Shown here: piece after piece, positions 1-8,953 of the stretch
Position numbering within the stretch: position 1 is the first letter of the stretch
How the letters are laid out: each line of letters begins with the position of its first letter
Source: Caballeronia udeis
Lineage (GTDB): Bacteria; Pseudomonadota; Gammaproteobacteria; Burkholderiales; Burkholderiaceae
Direction: 5' to 3'
NCBI RefSeq assembly: GCF_001544555.2
Contig: NZ_FCOK02000013.1
Coordinates: forward strand, 1-64,000
DNA: 64,000 bases
The notes under the pieces: model-generated
Seen by the model: only the letters and a program-made list of their open reading frames with translations
The model's database searches: none
Told to the model about the DNA's origin: nothing
Made by a program: the position numbers and the translations under genes

Positions 1-138
1 GCGTAAATCGATCATCGTTGCCTGCTGGAAGCAAGCCGAGCTTTGGTGATGTCATGATTTACGTAATACTCAATAGTGCTGAAAGCAGCAACCCGGCATT
101 GACCCCAACCGCCCACCGGCGCGAGCACCCACCCTTGA

Positions 139-2469
139 TCAAGCCGCTTCCAGCTCCTGCCCGGCAGAAGCATGCAACAACACAGGAATAGATTTCGACG
201 TAGGTGTCCCCGCGCCATCGGCAACACTTGATAACGGCACAAGCGGATTCGTTTCCGGGTAATACGCGCCAAGACAACCACGCGGAATGTCATAAGCGAC
301 AAGCAAGAAACTGTCCGCACGCCGTTTGACGCCGTCGTCCCAAACGCTCGTGATATCCACGCATTGACCTGCTTCGAAACCCAGCATCTCGATGTCGAGC
401 TGATTCGCGAACAACACCCGCCGCTGGCCATACACCCCACGATAACGGTCATCGAGACCATAGATTGTCGTGTTGTACTGATCGTGTGAACGCGTGGTCA
501 TCAGCGTCATCAACCGCTCGCCATGAATCGACCGGGCGCGATGAATCGGCGTATCAAACGGGATACCGTGCACCAGGAATTGCGCCTTGCCGCTAGGCGT
601 GATCCAAACACGGTCGCGCGATGCCACGCCAAGATGAAACCCGCCCGGATGCTTGAGCCGCTCGTTGTAATTCTCGAATCCGGGAATCACTTTCTCGATA
701 CCGTCGCGAATCAGCGCATAGTCGTTCGCGTGCGCGAGCCAGTCCACCTTCGTGCTGCCGAGCGTGGCTAGCGCCATCCGCGCAACGATCGCAATCTCCG
801 ACAACAAATTCGCCGAAGCAGGGCGGTTCATGCCATACGAAATGTGCACCATGCTCATGGAGTCTTCCACGCTCACGCCTTGAGCCACGCCGTTCTGCAG
901 GTCGATTTCAGTGCGCCCGAGCGTGGGCAGGATCAGCGCGTCGCGGCCATGAATGAGGTGGCTGCGATTAAGCTTGGTCGTGATATGCACGGTCAAATCG
1001 CATGAGCGCATTGCTTCCCATACACGCGGCGTATCGGGTGTCGCGATCGAAAAATTGCCACCCAGCCCGATGAACACTTTCAGCTTGCCGGCGAGCATCG
1101 CTTCAATCGAACCGACGACGTCGTAGCCATGTTCGCGCGGCGGCTCGAAGTCGTACGCGGCGCCCAGGCGGTCCAGGAATGCTTGCGTCGGCTGCTCTTC
1201 AATACCGACCGTGCGGTCTCCCTGCACATTAGAATGCCCGCGCACCGGGCACAGCCCCGCGCCCAGCCGGCCGATGTTTCCGCGCATCATCATCAGGTTC
1301 GACAGGAGCTGCACGGTCGGCACGGAGTTCTTGTGCTGCGTAAGACCCATGCCCCACGTCGATATGACGGCACGGCCGCGCGCGTAGATATCGGCGAGTT
1401 GCAACACGTCCTCCATCGGCACGCCCGATTCCGCGACGATCTCATCCCAGCTTTCGGCGCGCAGGTCCTCGGCGAAGGCGTCGAAACCAACCGCATGCTC
1501 CGCGATGAACTCAATATCGAGCACGCGCGGCGCGCCTTTCGCGAGCGCTGCATCGTCGAGTTCGACCACGCGTTTCGCCACGCCTTTGATCAACGCAAAA
1601 TCCCCGCCGATCTTCGGGCGGATGAACACCGAACTGATTTTCGTGCTGCCGCCGGTGAGCATCTCGACCGGATGCTGGGGGCTTGCAAATCGTTCGAGGC
1701 CGCGTTCACGCAGCGGGTTGATCGAGACGATCGTGGCGCCGCGCTTCGCGCACTCGCGCAGTTCTCCGAGCATGCGCGGATGGTTCGTCGCCGGGTTCTG
1801 GCCGAAGAGCAGCAGGGTATCCGCGTGTTCGAAATCCTCGAGCGTCACGGTTCCCTTGCCCACGCCCACGGTTCCCGGCAGACCCCGGCTGGTGGCTTCG
1901 TGGCACATGTTGGAGCAGTCGGGGAAGTTGTTGGTGCCGTACATGCGCACGAACAACTGGTACAGGAACGCGGCTTCGTTGCTCGCGCGGCCCGACGTAT
2001 AAAACGCGGCGCGGTCGGGATCATCAAGGCGACTCAGGTGGTCCGCGACTAGCGCAAACGCGTCGTCCCAGGCAATGGGCACGTAACGATCACGTTCTGC
2101 GTCGTAGACAAGCGGATCGGTCAGGCGGCCATGCTGTTCAAGCTCGAAATCCGACTGCTCCATCAACTGTTCGACGGTATGTTCTTCGAAGAATGCAGGC
2201 GTGACGCGCTTGCTGGTGGCCTCGGCCGCCACGGCTTTCACACCGTTTTCGCAGAACTCGAACGTGGATGCATGTTCGCGATCCGGCCATGCGCAACCGG
2301 GGCAATCGAAGCCGTCCGGCTGGTTCTGGCCGAACAGCGTGCGGTAATTCCCGCCCGACACCTTCTCCTTGAGGAGATTGATGGCGACATATTTGAGCGC
2401 GCCCCAGCCGGCTGCGGGGTGTGTGTACGGTTCAATGCGAGGTTCGGGTTTTTTCACAATGCCTGCCAC
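139..2469 (-). CDS. FdhF/YdeP-type molybdopterin oxidoreductase
   Basis: A 776-residue protein of the formate-dehydrogenase-like molybdopterin oxidoreductase family (YdeP branch). The N-terminus has a CPGC pair (about residue 55) and a further Cys in FCENG, likely Fe-S ligands. Around residue 185 NMCHEAT places a Cys before His where formate dehydrogenase H has selenocysteine, the expected molybdenum ligand. FGQNPATNHPRM and the C-terminal TRSHDQYNTTIYG segment are typical cofactor-binding regions. No signal peptide or membrane segment is seen, so it is probably cytoplasmic. The start is a GTG with no strong ribosome site; a second GTG four codons in is possible. It is divergent from a MocR regulator. 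Substrate is unknown; formate is only one possibility. Confidence 0.88.
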   Translation of the reverse strand: MAGIVKKPEPRIEPYTHPAAGWGALKYVAINLLKEKVSGGNYRTLFGQNQPDGFDCPGCAWPDREHASTFEFCENGVKAVAAEATSKRVTPAFFEEHTVEQLMEQSDFELEQHGRLTDPLVYDAERDRYVPIAWDDAFALVADHLSRLDDPDRAAFYTSGRASNEAAFLYQLFVRMYGTNNFPDCSNMCHEATSRGLPGTVGVGKGTVTLEDFEHADTLLLFGQNPATNHPRMLGELRECAKRGATIVSINPLRERGLERFASPQHPVEMLTGGSTKISSVFIRPKIGGDFALIKGVAKRVVELDDAALAKGAPRVLDIEFIAEHAVGFDAFAEDLRAESWDEIVAESGVPMEDVLQLADIYARGRAVISTWGMGLTQHKNSVPTVQLLSNLMMMRGNIGRLGAGLCPVRGHSNVQGDRTVGIEEQPTQAFLDRLGAAYDFEPPREHGYDVVGSIEAMLAGKLKVFIGLGGNFSIATPDTPRVWEAMRSCDLTVHITTKLNRSHLIHGRDALILPTLGRTEIDLQNGVAQGVSVEDSMSMVHISYGMNRPASANLLSEIAIVARMALATLGSTKVDWLAHANDYALIRDGIEKVIPGFENYNERLKHPGGFHLGVASRDRVWITPSGKAQFLVHGIPFDTPIHRARSIHGERLMTLMTTRSHDQYNTTIYGLDDRYRGVYGQRRVLFANQLDIEMLGFEAGQCVDITSVWDDGVKRRADSFLLVAYDIPRGCLGAYYPETNPLVPLSSVADGAGTPTSKSIPVLLHASAGQELEAA

Positions 2470-2618
2470 GGATTCATGAGGGTTTTCACCAGTGACCGAA
2501 GGCTACTGTGTTCCGAAAATGACTCGGTATACAGAAAAATAGATAGACGAGGAGTACAGTTGACGACTTGCCGGGCCGGCTGGCCGCCCGGCTCACTCTT
2601 TTTGCTCATTCACTCAAC

Positions 2619-4049
2619 GTGACGCTCTACGAAAAATTGGCGGCCGAGATCGAGGAAGCCGTACGACGCGGGGTATTCGCCGTGGGCGAGCGCGTGCCGT
2701 CGGTGCGTCAGGCAAGCGCCCAGCATGGCGTCAGCATCAAGACGGTCCTGCACGCGTACGCGCTGCTGGAAAGCCGCGGCGTGCTGGAAACCCGCCCGCA
2801 GTCGGGTTATTTCGTACGCGAACTGCCTGCGGCGCACGCGGCGAGTCCGGTCGCCTCGCAACCGCCGCCGGTTGCATCGAAAGTCGATGTCAGCCGCCTC
2901 GTGCTCTCTACGCTTCGCTCCATCCGATCGCAGGACGCCACACCGCTGGGGTCGCCTTACCCGGACCCGTCGCTGTTTCCGTGGCGCCGCATCAACCAGT
3001 TGGCGAACGCCATCGCGCGGCGGCATTCAAGCTGGAACCTGATGGACGACCTGCCGCCGGGCAACCCCGAACTCATCCGCCAGATCGCGCGGCGTTACGC
3101 GGAGAACGGCGTGCCCGTGGACCCCGACGAGATCATCATCACCGTCGGCGCCACTGAGGCGATCAACCTGAGCTTGCAGGCAGTGGCGAAACCGGGAGAT
3201 ACCGTCGCGGTCGAATCACCGACCTATTACGCGATGCTCCACGCAATCGAGCGCCTCGGCATGCGGGCGATCGAAGTGCCGACGCATCCGGCTGAAGGCA
3301 TCGACATCGACGCGCTCGTGCTCATCATTCGCGAACACCGGATTGCGGCATGCATGGTCATGCCGAACTTCCAGAATCCCCTGGGTTTCGTGATGTCCGA
3401 TGCAAACAAGGAGCGGCTTGTCGGCCTGCTCGGCGCGCATGAAATCCCGGTGATCGAAAACGATGTGTACCAGGAGCTGTATTACGGCGAGGCCCGGCCG
3501 TCGGCGCTCAAGAACTTCGATAAAAAGGGCTTGGTGCTGCACTGTGCGTCGTTTTCGAAAAGCCTGACCGCGTCCTACCGGATAGGCTGGGCCATGCCCG
3601 GGCGCTACCGCCGCGAGGTGGAAAAGCTCAAGTTCCTGAACACGCTGACCACCCCTTCGGTGCCGCAGATCGCGGTGGCCGACTATTTGCGCCAGGGCGG
3701 TTACGACCGTCATCTGCGGCATGTGCGCAAGGTGTACCGGCAGCAGGCGCGGCTCATGATTGCCATGGTCACGCGCTTCTTCCCCGCCGGCACGCATACG
3801 TCCGTGCCCATGGGGGGCTATGTGCTGTGGGTTCAGTTGCCGGGTAATGTCGACTCGATGCAGCTCTATGAGACCGCGCTGGCGCTTGGGATCACGATCG
3901 GGCCAGGCACGATGTTTTCATCGCGCGATGCCTTCCGCCATTTCATCCGGCTCAACTACAGTTGTCCCTGGAGCGCACAGACGGAAAGCGCGTTGAAGAT
4001 GCTGGGTGAAATCGTCGCCGGCATGGTGCGCGGGAAAACCAGGGACTAG
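2619..4049 (+). CDS. MocR-type GntR/aminotransferase-like regulator
   Basis: A transcription factor with an N-terminal GntR winged helix (GERVPSVRQASAQHGVS, LESRGVLETRPQSGYFVR, residues about 1-70) fused to a fold-type I aminotransferase domain (about 100-470). The PLP lysine lies in SFSKSLTASYRIGW. MocR proteins use PLP or an amino-acid adduct as effector and usually control a neighbouring gene. I chose the GTG just before TLYEKLAAEIEE, where the GntR domain begins; an in-frame TTG at 2568 is the alternative, 14 nt after a GAGGAG. It is divergent from the molybdopterin oxidoreductase, which is its most likely target, though these regulators often control B6 or amino-acid genes. Confidence 0.85.
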   Translation: MTLYEKLAAEIEEAVRRGVFAVGERVPSVRQASAQHGVSIKTVLHAYALLESRGVLETRPQSGYFVRELPAAHAASPVASQPPPVASKVDVSRLVLSTLRSIRSQDATPLGSPYPDPSLFPWRRINQLANAIARRHSSWNLMDDLPPGNPELIRQIARRYAENGVPVDPDEIIITVGATEAINLSLQAVAKPGDTVAVESPTYYAMLHAIERLGMRAIEVPTHPAEGIDIDALVLIIREHRIAACMVMPNFQNPLGFVMSDANKERLVGLLGAHEIPVIENDVYQELYYGEARPSALKNFDKKGLVLHCASFSKSLTASYRIGWAMPGRYRREVEKLKFLNTLTTPSVPQIAVADYLRQGGYDRHLRHVRKVYRQQARLMIAMVTRFFPAGTHTSVPMGGYVLWVQLPGNVDSMQLYETALALGITIGPGTMFSSRDAFRHFIRLNYSCPWSAQTESALKMLGEIVAGMVRGKTRD

Positions 4050-4065
4050 AGACGAGGACCAAAAC

Positions 4066-4386
4066 ATGAACGAAAGCACGGAAGACGAGATCGACCCGGC
4101 ACTGATCGCGATCCTCGCGCAGTTGTGGCGGGCGGCTCAGGAGACATCCGGGCGGGCGTGGTCGCTCGCGAAGTTATCGAAGCAATCGGGCGTGCCTATG
4201 AGCAGCCTGATTCGCCACCTGACCGCGCTGTCCGACGCGGCGTTGCTGGCTCCGTCCAATCCGGATGATCCGGAAAAGACCGGCGAAAATGCCACGACCC
4301 CACCCACGGCTGCACTAAGCGAAGCGGGCCGCGAGCTGTGCGTGCAGTTATTCGCCCAAGGACCCCCGGAGAGTGACAAATCGTGA
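4066..4386 (+). CDS. Small winged-helix DNA-binding protein
   Basis: A 106-residue protein with an ArsR/MarR-like helix-turn-helix: LAKLSKQSGVPMSSLIRHLTAL (written here in part) reads as helices 2-3 and ALSEAGREL as a wing-like segment. The ATG at 4066 follows GACGAGGAC and lies 16 nt after the MocR gene, so the two are probably co-transcribed. There are no metal-binding cysteines, so an arsenic or metal sensor is unlikely. Small regulators of this kind are found beside molybdopterin formate-dehydrogenase-like genes, but I cannot assign a ligand or target from sequence. Confidence 0.7.
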   Translation: MNESTEDEIDPALIAILAQLWRAAQETSGRAWSLAKLSKQSGVPMSSLIRHLTALSDAALLAPSNPDDPEKTGENATTPPTAALSEAGRELCVQLFAQGPPESDKS

Positions 4387-4795
4387 ACGAACGTGCACTT
4401 GCGCGAGCGCTATTGGCTGCCAATTGGTGATCAGCCGCAACATCACGCGAGTTATTGCGTTTTCGACGCTGTAGATGAGGTGCCCCTGTAAGGGATATCG
4501 AATTATTTTGTGTTTCGCTCGATTAAGGAAAAAACTCTCAAAAAGTGCGACTCTCGCGTATGAACTACCAATTTTTGCCGATTGCCAGCATCGGAAACGT
4601 TATTTTTACCGAAAACTCAAGTATCGGTAGATACCCCATGTCGTCCTTATTAAAAATTACTGATTAAATTCAATGGCTTACAAAAAGGGTCGCATTCTTC
4701 ATATGTTTTAAGCTAAACACCAAATTGAAAGGTTGTTTCAGGAAGTCGCGAATGCTCCGTAATCGTGTTCATCGTTTATCACACTGGAGCGTTAG
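4387..4795. other. AT-rich intergenic region before chemoreceptor
   Basis: 409 bases without a credible gene, clearly richer in A+T than its surroundings. It presumably holds the chemoreceptor promoter. A GCCGATTG at about 4577 resembles a sigma-28 -10 element, but no convincing -35 lies at the right distance, so I do not call a promoter. Confidence 0.4.
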
Positions 4796-6496
4796 ATGAA
4801 CCTGAGTAACTTCAAGATAGGCACCCGGCTCGGCGCGGGTTTCGCGGCAATTCTGCTGCTGTTGTGCACGGTGGGCGGGCTGACGCTTTGGCAGGCGTCG
4901 CACATCTACGCCGGTACGCTGGAACTGGGCAACGACTGGCTACCCAGCGTGCAGGCTGCCGGCAGAATGCAGGCCTATGCCAACAACGCGCGCCGGACAT
5001 CGCTGCGCTCGATCCTCGCTGTCGATCCGAAGGAAAAGCAGGAACAGCGCGCGTCGCACGACGCTTCCGTGCTCAAGCTTCAGGAAGTTTTCACGAAATA
5101 CGAGAAGCTCGTGTCGTCGCCTGAAGAGCAGCAACTCTTCGACAACATCAAGAGCGCGTGGGCCCGTTATGCGGTTCTCGACGCGAAACTGCTCGACCTG
5201 GGCGACAAGGGTGAAGCCGGATTCAACGACGCTCGTGCGCTCTCCAGCGGCGAGGCGGGCACTGCGTTCACGGACATGCTCAAGCTGATCGAAGCGGATA
5301 TCGAACTCAATCGCACCGGCGCCGAAGGGCAAGTCGCGCGCGCAGCATCGACTTATGACACAGCCATAGTGAGCACGGGCTTGCTGATCGCTGTCGCGGT
5401 GTTCGCGGGCATTGCGATCGGCTGGCTGATCACGCGCTCCATTACTGCCCCGATCGGACGCGCCGTCGTGATTGCCGAGACCGTCGCCCGGGGTGACCTG
5501 ACCGCGAAGATCGAGGTGACGGGCAAGGACGAAGCCAGCCAGTTGCTGGCCGCCATGCGCCACATGAACGAACGGCTGGTCGACGTAGTGGGCCGCGTGC
5601 GCAACAGCAGCGACAGCATTGCCACCGGCTCCGCGCAGATCGCGGCAGGCAATACCGATCTCAGCCAGCGCACGGAAGAGCAGGCGGCTTCGCTGGAAGA
5701 AACCGCCGCGAGCATGGAGCAACTCACCGCGACCGTGAAGCAGAACGCAGAGAATGCATTGCAAGGCAATTCGCTGGCTGCCAGCGCGTCGGAGACGGCC
5801 GTGCGGGGTGGTGACGTCGTCAATCGCGTAGTCCAGACGATGAGCGAGATTTCCAGTAGCTCGGCACAGGTGGCCCAGATCATCACGGTGATCGAAGGCA
5901 TTGCGTTCCAGACGAACATCCTTGCGCTGAACGCGGCAGTTGAAGCGGCACGGGCGGGTGAGCAGGGCCGCGGGTTCGCGGTGGTGGCGGGCGAAGTGCG
6001 GACGCTGGCTCAACGCAGCGCGTCGGCTGCCAAGGAGATCAAGGACTTGATCAGCGCTTCGGTGCAGCGCGTGAACGCCGGCTCGGAGCTGGTTGACGAA
6101 GCAGGGCGCACGATGGGCGAGGTGGTTCAGTCGGTCAAGCGCGTGACGGACCTGATGGGCGAAATCAGCGCGGCATCGGGCGAACAGCACACCGGTATCG
6201 AGCAGGTCAATCAGGCGGTCATGCAGATGGACGAGGTGACGCAGCAGAACGCGGCGTTGGTTGAAGAAGCGTCTGCCGCCGCGCAGTCGATGGCGGCTCA
6301 GTCGGGCACGCTGCGCGAGCTTGTGTCGGTCTTCCGGATCAGTGCTTCCGATCCTGTTGCACAGGCCTTCACGCCGGCGAAAACCGCCCCGGCAGTCAGC
6401 CGTCCGGCAAGCAGGATCAAGCCCGCGAAACGGGCGGTGGCTGCGCCCCGGATCGCACCGGTCGTGGGCAAGGATCCGGAATGGCAGACGTTCTGA
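4796..6496 (+). CDS. Methyl-accepting chemotaxis protein
   Basis: A 566-residue transmembrane chemoreceptor. It has an N-terminal membrane helix (about 12-32), a periplasmic helical domain of the four-helix-bundle type, a second membrane helix (about 190-212), a HAMP domain (about 213-265) and a long cytoplasmic coiled coil with the hairpin tip NILALNAAVEAARAGEQGRG. The extreme C-terminus is EWQTF, a variant of the NWETF pentapeptide that tethers CheR/CheB in enteric receptors, so this receptor may recruit its own methylation enzymes. No other chemotaxis genes are nearby, so it is an orphan receptor. The ligand cannot be told from sequence. Confidence 0.92.
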   Translation: MNLSNFKIGTRLGAGFAAILLLLCTVGGLTLWQASHIYAGTLELGNDWLPSVQAAGRMQAYANNARRTSLRSILAVDPKEKQEQRASHDASVLKLQEVFTKYEKLVSSPEEQQLFDNIKSAWARYAVLDAKLLDLGDKGEAGFNDARALSSGEAGTAFTDMLKLIEADIELNRTGAEGQVARAASTYDTAIVSTGLLIAVAVFAGIAIGWLITRSITAPIGRAVVIAETVARGDLTAKIEVTGKDEASQLLAAMRHMNERLVDVVGRVRNSSDSIATGSAQIAAGNTDLSQRTEEQAASLEETAASMEQLTATVKQNAENALQGNSLAASASETAVRGGDVVNRVVQTMSEISSSSAQVAQIITVIEGIAFQTNILALNAAVEAARAGEQGRGFAVVAGEVRTLAQRSASAAKEIKDLISASVQRVNAGSELVDEAGRTMGEVVQSVKRVTDLMGEISAASGEQHTGIEQVNQAVMQMDEVTQQNAALVEEASAAAQSMAAQSGTLRELVSVFRISASDPVAQAFTPAKTAPAVSRPASRIKPAKRAVAAPRIAPVVGKDPEWQTF

Positions 6497-6519
6497 CCGT
6501 TTGAAATTTGAAGCTTGAA

Positions 6520-6569
6520 ATCAAGCCGGCTGCAACGGACTGTGTCGAGTCCCTTGCAGCCGGCTTGAT
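6520..6569. terminator. Bidirectional hairpin terminator
   Basis: A perfect 16-bp inverted repeat (ATCAAGCCGGCTGCAA at 6520-6535 with its complement at 6554-6569) whose loop holds a second GGACT/AGTCC stem. It lies between the converging chemoreceptor and DUF1993 genes, where a two-way terminator is expected. Confidence 0.8.
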
Positions 6570-6607
6570 GCATTTGCGCCAGATCAATAGCTGGCTCGGC
6601 AGCTAGC

Positions 6608-7123
6608 TTAGTAAGCGCCCATGTAGTCGCGCTTGCCGATCTCGACGCCGTTGTGGCGCAGGATCGCGTACGCGGTTGTCACATGGAAGAAGAACTGCGG
6701 CAGGCCGTAGTGTTGCAGGTAGGCGCTGCCCGCCAGCTTCTTCTCTTTCGGCGTGCCCGGGCGCAGCACGATTTCCTTATTCTCGCTGCCTTCGAATTGC
6801 GCGGCTTCGAACGTGCCGATGTAAGCCAATGCCTTGGCCACCAGCGCTTGCAGATCGGCAAACGTGACTTCGGTATCGGGCCACGACGGCACTTCCACGC
6901 CGGCCAGGCGCGAGGTCACGCCTTTGCTGAAGTCAGCGGCGATCTGTACCTGGCGGACCAGCGGGAACATGTCCGGGAACAAACGCGCTTGCAGCAGCGC
7001 GTTCGGGTCGATGTTCTTCTCGGTGGCGTGCGTTTCCGCTTTCTTGAGCACATCGGACAAGGCGGTCAGCATTTGCTTGAAAACCGGGACGGACGTGCTG
7101 TACATGGAGATGGTCATGGTCAC
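6608..7123 (-). CDS. DUF1993 family protein
   Basis: A 171-residue soluble protein of the DUF1993 family, recognised from its opening (ISMYSTSVPVFKQML), the central FPLVRQVQIAADF and the C-terminal FFFHVTTAYAILRHNGVEIG followed by KRDYMG. The family has a four-helix DinB-like bundle fold. Its function is not established, and I can see no catalytic motif beyond the conserved His in FFHVTTAY. It is a single gene with a shared terminator downstream and no operon partner. Confidence 0.82.
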   Translation of the reverse strand: MTMTISMYSTSVPVFKQMLTALSDVLKKAETHATEKNIDPNALLQARLFPDMFPLVRQVQIAADFSKGVTSRLAGVEVPSWPDTEVTFADLQALVAKALAYIGTFEAAQFEGSENKEIVLRPGTPKEKKLAGSAYLQHYGLPQFFFHVTTAYAILRHNGVEIGKRDYMGAY

Positions 7124-7568
7124 TCTTTCATTCAGTCAGTGTGGGGGTGCCGGTGCGAACCATACCGCGCCGGTTTGTTTTATCTTTGGACATACCTGGG
7201 GCAGGTGATTGAGCCTGCTTCGGAGCAAACCTTCGGAGCAACCCTTTAGAGCAAACTTTGAAGCAGTTGTGGCGTTTCACCCAGCCCGGTACCGCGCAAG
7301 ATTATAAGCGCGCTGCGGCAAATGCCTTGCGCGCAGGGCTTCATCTTGTGTGGATGGAGCTCGAAGCCCGGGATCGGGCTGACCGTCGATAAGCCATGTG
7401 CACCCGGACAGCGTTCGCACGTATCCCTGGTGTAATCTGCTTGTCGCGCAGAAAACCTGCTTCGAACGGAACGGGCTGACTACGCCGTTTGCCGAACGCG
7501 GACCAACGGCCGTGCCGCCGGATCCGGTTGCACCCTGCAGCGATTTTTACTTCTTCAGGAGGAGACGC
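7124..7568. other. Intergenic region with a 13-bp triple repeat
   Basis: 445 bases between two divergently transcribed genes. No reading frame here looks coding. The only structure I see is the tandem repeat at 7221-7259, listed separately. Confidence 0.4.
7221..7259. repeat. Three tandem 13-bp units
   Basis: CGGAGCAAACCTT, CGGAGCAACCCTT and TAGAGCAAACTTT lie head to tail with no spacer. The copies differ at one to three positions. This looks like old replication slippage; a regulatory role is possible but not indicated. Confidence 0.7.
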
Positions 7569-7973
7569 ATGACTATCCGCGGGAATCTGGTGGGGATCAT
7601 CTTGTCGCTGTCGGTAGCGAGCAGCGCCGCTTATGCCCAGAAGCTCGATTGCAAGAACGCTTCCGATCAGTCGACGCTCAATCAATGCGCCGACAAGGAC
7701 TTCAAGGCATCCGATGCGAAGCTGAACGAGGTCTACCGTGCGCTGTCGGAGAAAACCAGCCAGAAAGGGAAGGCGAGCCTGCAAAACGCGCAGCGCGCAT
7801 GGCTGGCTTACCGCGACGCGCAGTGCCGGTTCGAGACCATGGGCACGATTGATGGCAGCATTCATCCCATGGTCTATGCGTCATGCATGGACAAACTTAC
7901 GCAGGCGCAAACGAAGCTGCTCGGTGCGCAATTGCACTGCGAGGAAGGCGACTTGTCATGCGGCGGTCAATAG
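7569..7973 (+). CDS. LprI-type (DUF1311) secreted protein
   Basis: A 134-residue exported protein. The first 23 or so residues form a signal peptide ending SAAYAQ. The mature part is a DUF1311/LprI domain with characteristic cysteines (DCKNASDQ, NQCADKDF, AQCRFE, ASCMDKL) and the RAWLAYRDAQC motif. In mycobacteria LprI inhibits lysozyme; in proteobacteria the role of the family is mostly unknown. The ATG at 7569 follows a strong AGGAGGAGA ribosome site, which excludes the longer upstream frame. It is a single gene and a periplasmic location is expected. Confidence 0.85.
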   Translation: MTIRGNLVGIILSLSVASSAAYAQKLDCKNASDQSTLNQCADKDFKASDAKLNEVYRALSEKTSQKGKASLQNAQRAWLAYRDAQCRFETMGTIDGSIHPMVYASCMDKLTQAQTKLLGAQLHCEEGDLSCGGQ

Positions 7974-8138
7974 CGCCGCAAGCAAAAATAGGGCAGCACC
8001 ACGTCGTCAGGAGGCGCGTGCTGAATGATCGACCGGCGATCAACATCGAAACGGCAGGCAACACCGGTCCCTCGAAGCGTTGTTCAGCTTCGATTTCCCC
8101 GAGTGCCAGTCCAGATGACCGCGAAGGATTACGCCGTC

Positions 8139-8612
8139 TTACGCGGTCGTGTCCGCGGTAACTTTTGAATAGTCGCAAAACCCCCGGAAATCGCTCACCA
8201 GGATCTGCAATAACGCAGTGCCTTTCCGTCCGGTGGTCCGATAAAGCTCGCCGTCGCGGCGGCCAGCCTCCATGCCTTTGCCGAAAGCCTCGGAGTTCAG
8301 CATCACGCTGTCGACCGAATGACTGAGCGATGCCCGGCTCTCGGGAAAAATCAAACTGACGACGAGGCCGGTGGCTTCGGCCGGAACATCGGTGCCACCG
8401 ATTTGCCAGGCCGCGCAGATCGGCATGCAAAATCCGTGAAAATAACCAACAAGTTTCGCCTCCAGGTCGGCGGGGAGGGTCTGGTAAGCAAGCTCTGAAC
8501 GTGAAATGGTGGGAATGGTAAGGGATGCGACGATCGCCGCAATCTTGCGGGCGGTCGCCAGTTCTTGAGTTTCTTGCGACACTTCATGGACTTGATAGGG
8601 CCGTTGGAACAT
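8139..8612 (-). CDS. Uncharacterised 157-residue protein
   Basis: I do not recognise a family. The protein begins MFQRPYQVHEVSQETQELA, has no signal peptide or membrane span, and contains the paired segments GTDVPAEATGLVVSLIFPES and MEAGRRDGELYRTTGRKG. The start is well supported by an AAGGAGG ribosome site 5 nt before the ATG, and codon use matches its neighbours, so it is a real gene. It stands alone between a DUF1311 gene and a diguanylate cyclase on the other strand. Confidence 0.6.
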   Translation of the reverse strand: MFQRPYQVHEVSQETQELATARKIAAIVASLTIPTISRSELAYQTLPADLEAKLVGYFHGFCMPICAAWQIGGTDVPAEATGLVVSLIFPESRASLSHSVDSVMLNSEAFGKGMEAGRRDGELYRTTGRKGTALLQILVSDFRGFCDYSKVTADTTA

Positions 8613-8953
8613 CGACGCCTCCTTGTGAACCTGGTTGGGCCTGGGTTTCTACGAACACGCCGGGCATGGGGTTGATGGAATATGATTCGTAACGCGGGAA
8701 ACCGCGGTTGGGGCGGCACATTCTCCGTTGGAAACCCGCTCGCCAATAATGGCGTGTGCATAACGGCATGGCAAATGACCCCCGGGACGGTTGATAGCTA
8801 AGCGGGCAGTAGTGCTCTTCTAATGGAGGTTCGGCGGCGGGATGTCGGTCAGACATGAGTTAACCGTCAGATCAGCGGTTGCATCGAGGCTGATCCGGCG
8901 GGGCCAGGAACGAGAACCGTGTCCTCTATCTAGCAGGGAAGACCGCAACCACA
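8613..8953. other. Divergent intergenic region
   Basis: 341 bases between a minus-strand hypothetical gene and a plus-strand diguanylate cyclase. It must contain the promoters of both, but I see no clear operator, repeat or small gene. Confidence 0.35.

Noticed and set aside
1-138. Possible small gene at the left edge
   Set aside because: Open frames here are short, lack ribosome sites, and overlap the tail of the oxidoreductase gene.
4560-4590. Sigma-28-like -10 (GCCGATTG) before the chemoreceptor
   Set aside because: No matching TAAA-type -35 lies at the proper distance, so chance is as good an explanation.
4940-6190. A 416-codon open frame antisense to the chemoreceptor
   Set aside because: It is a shadow of a well-defined receptor gene; the translated sequence has no domain.
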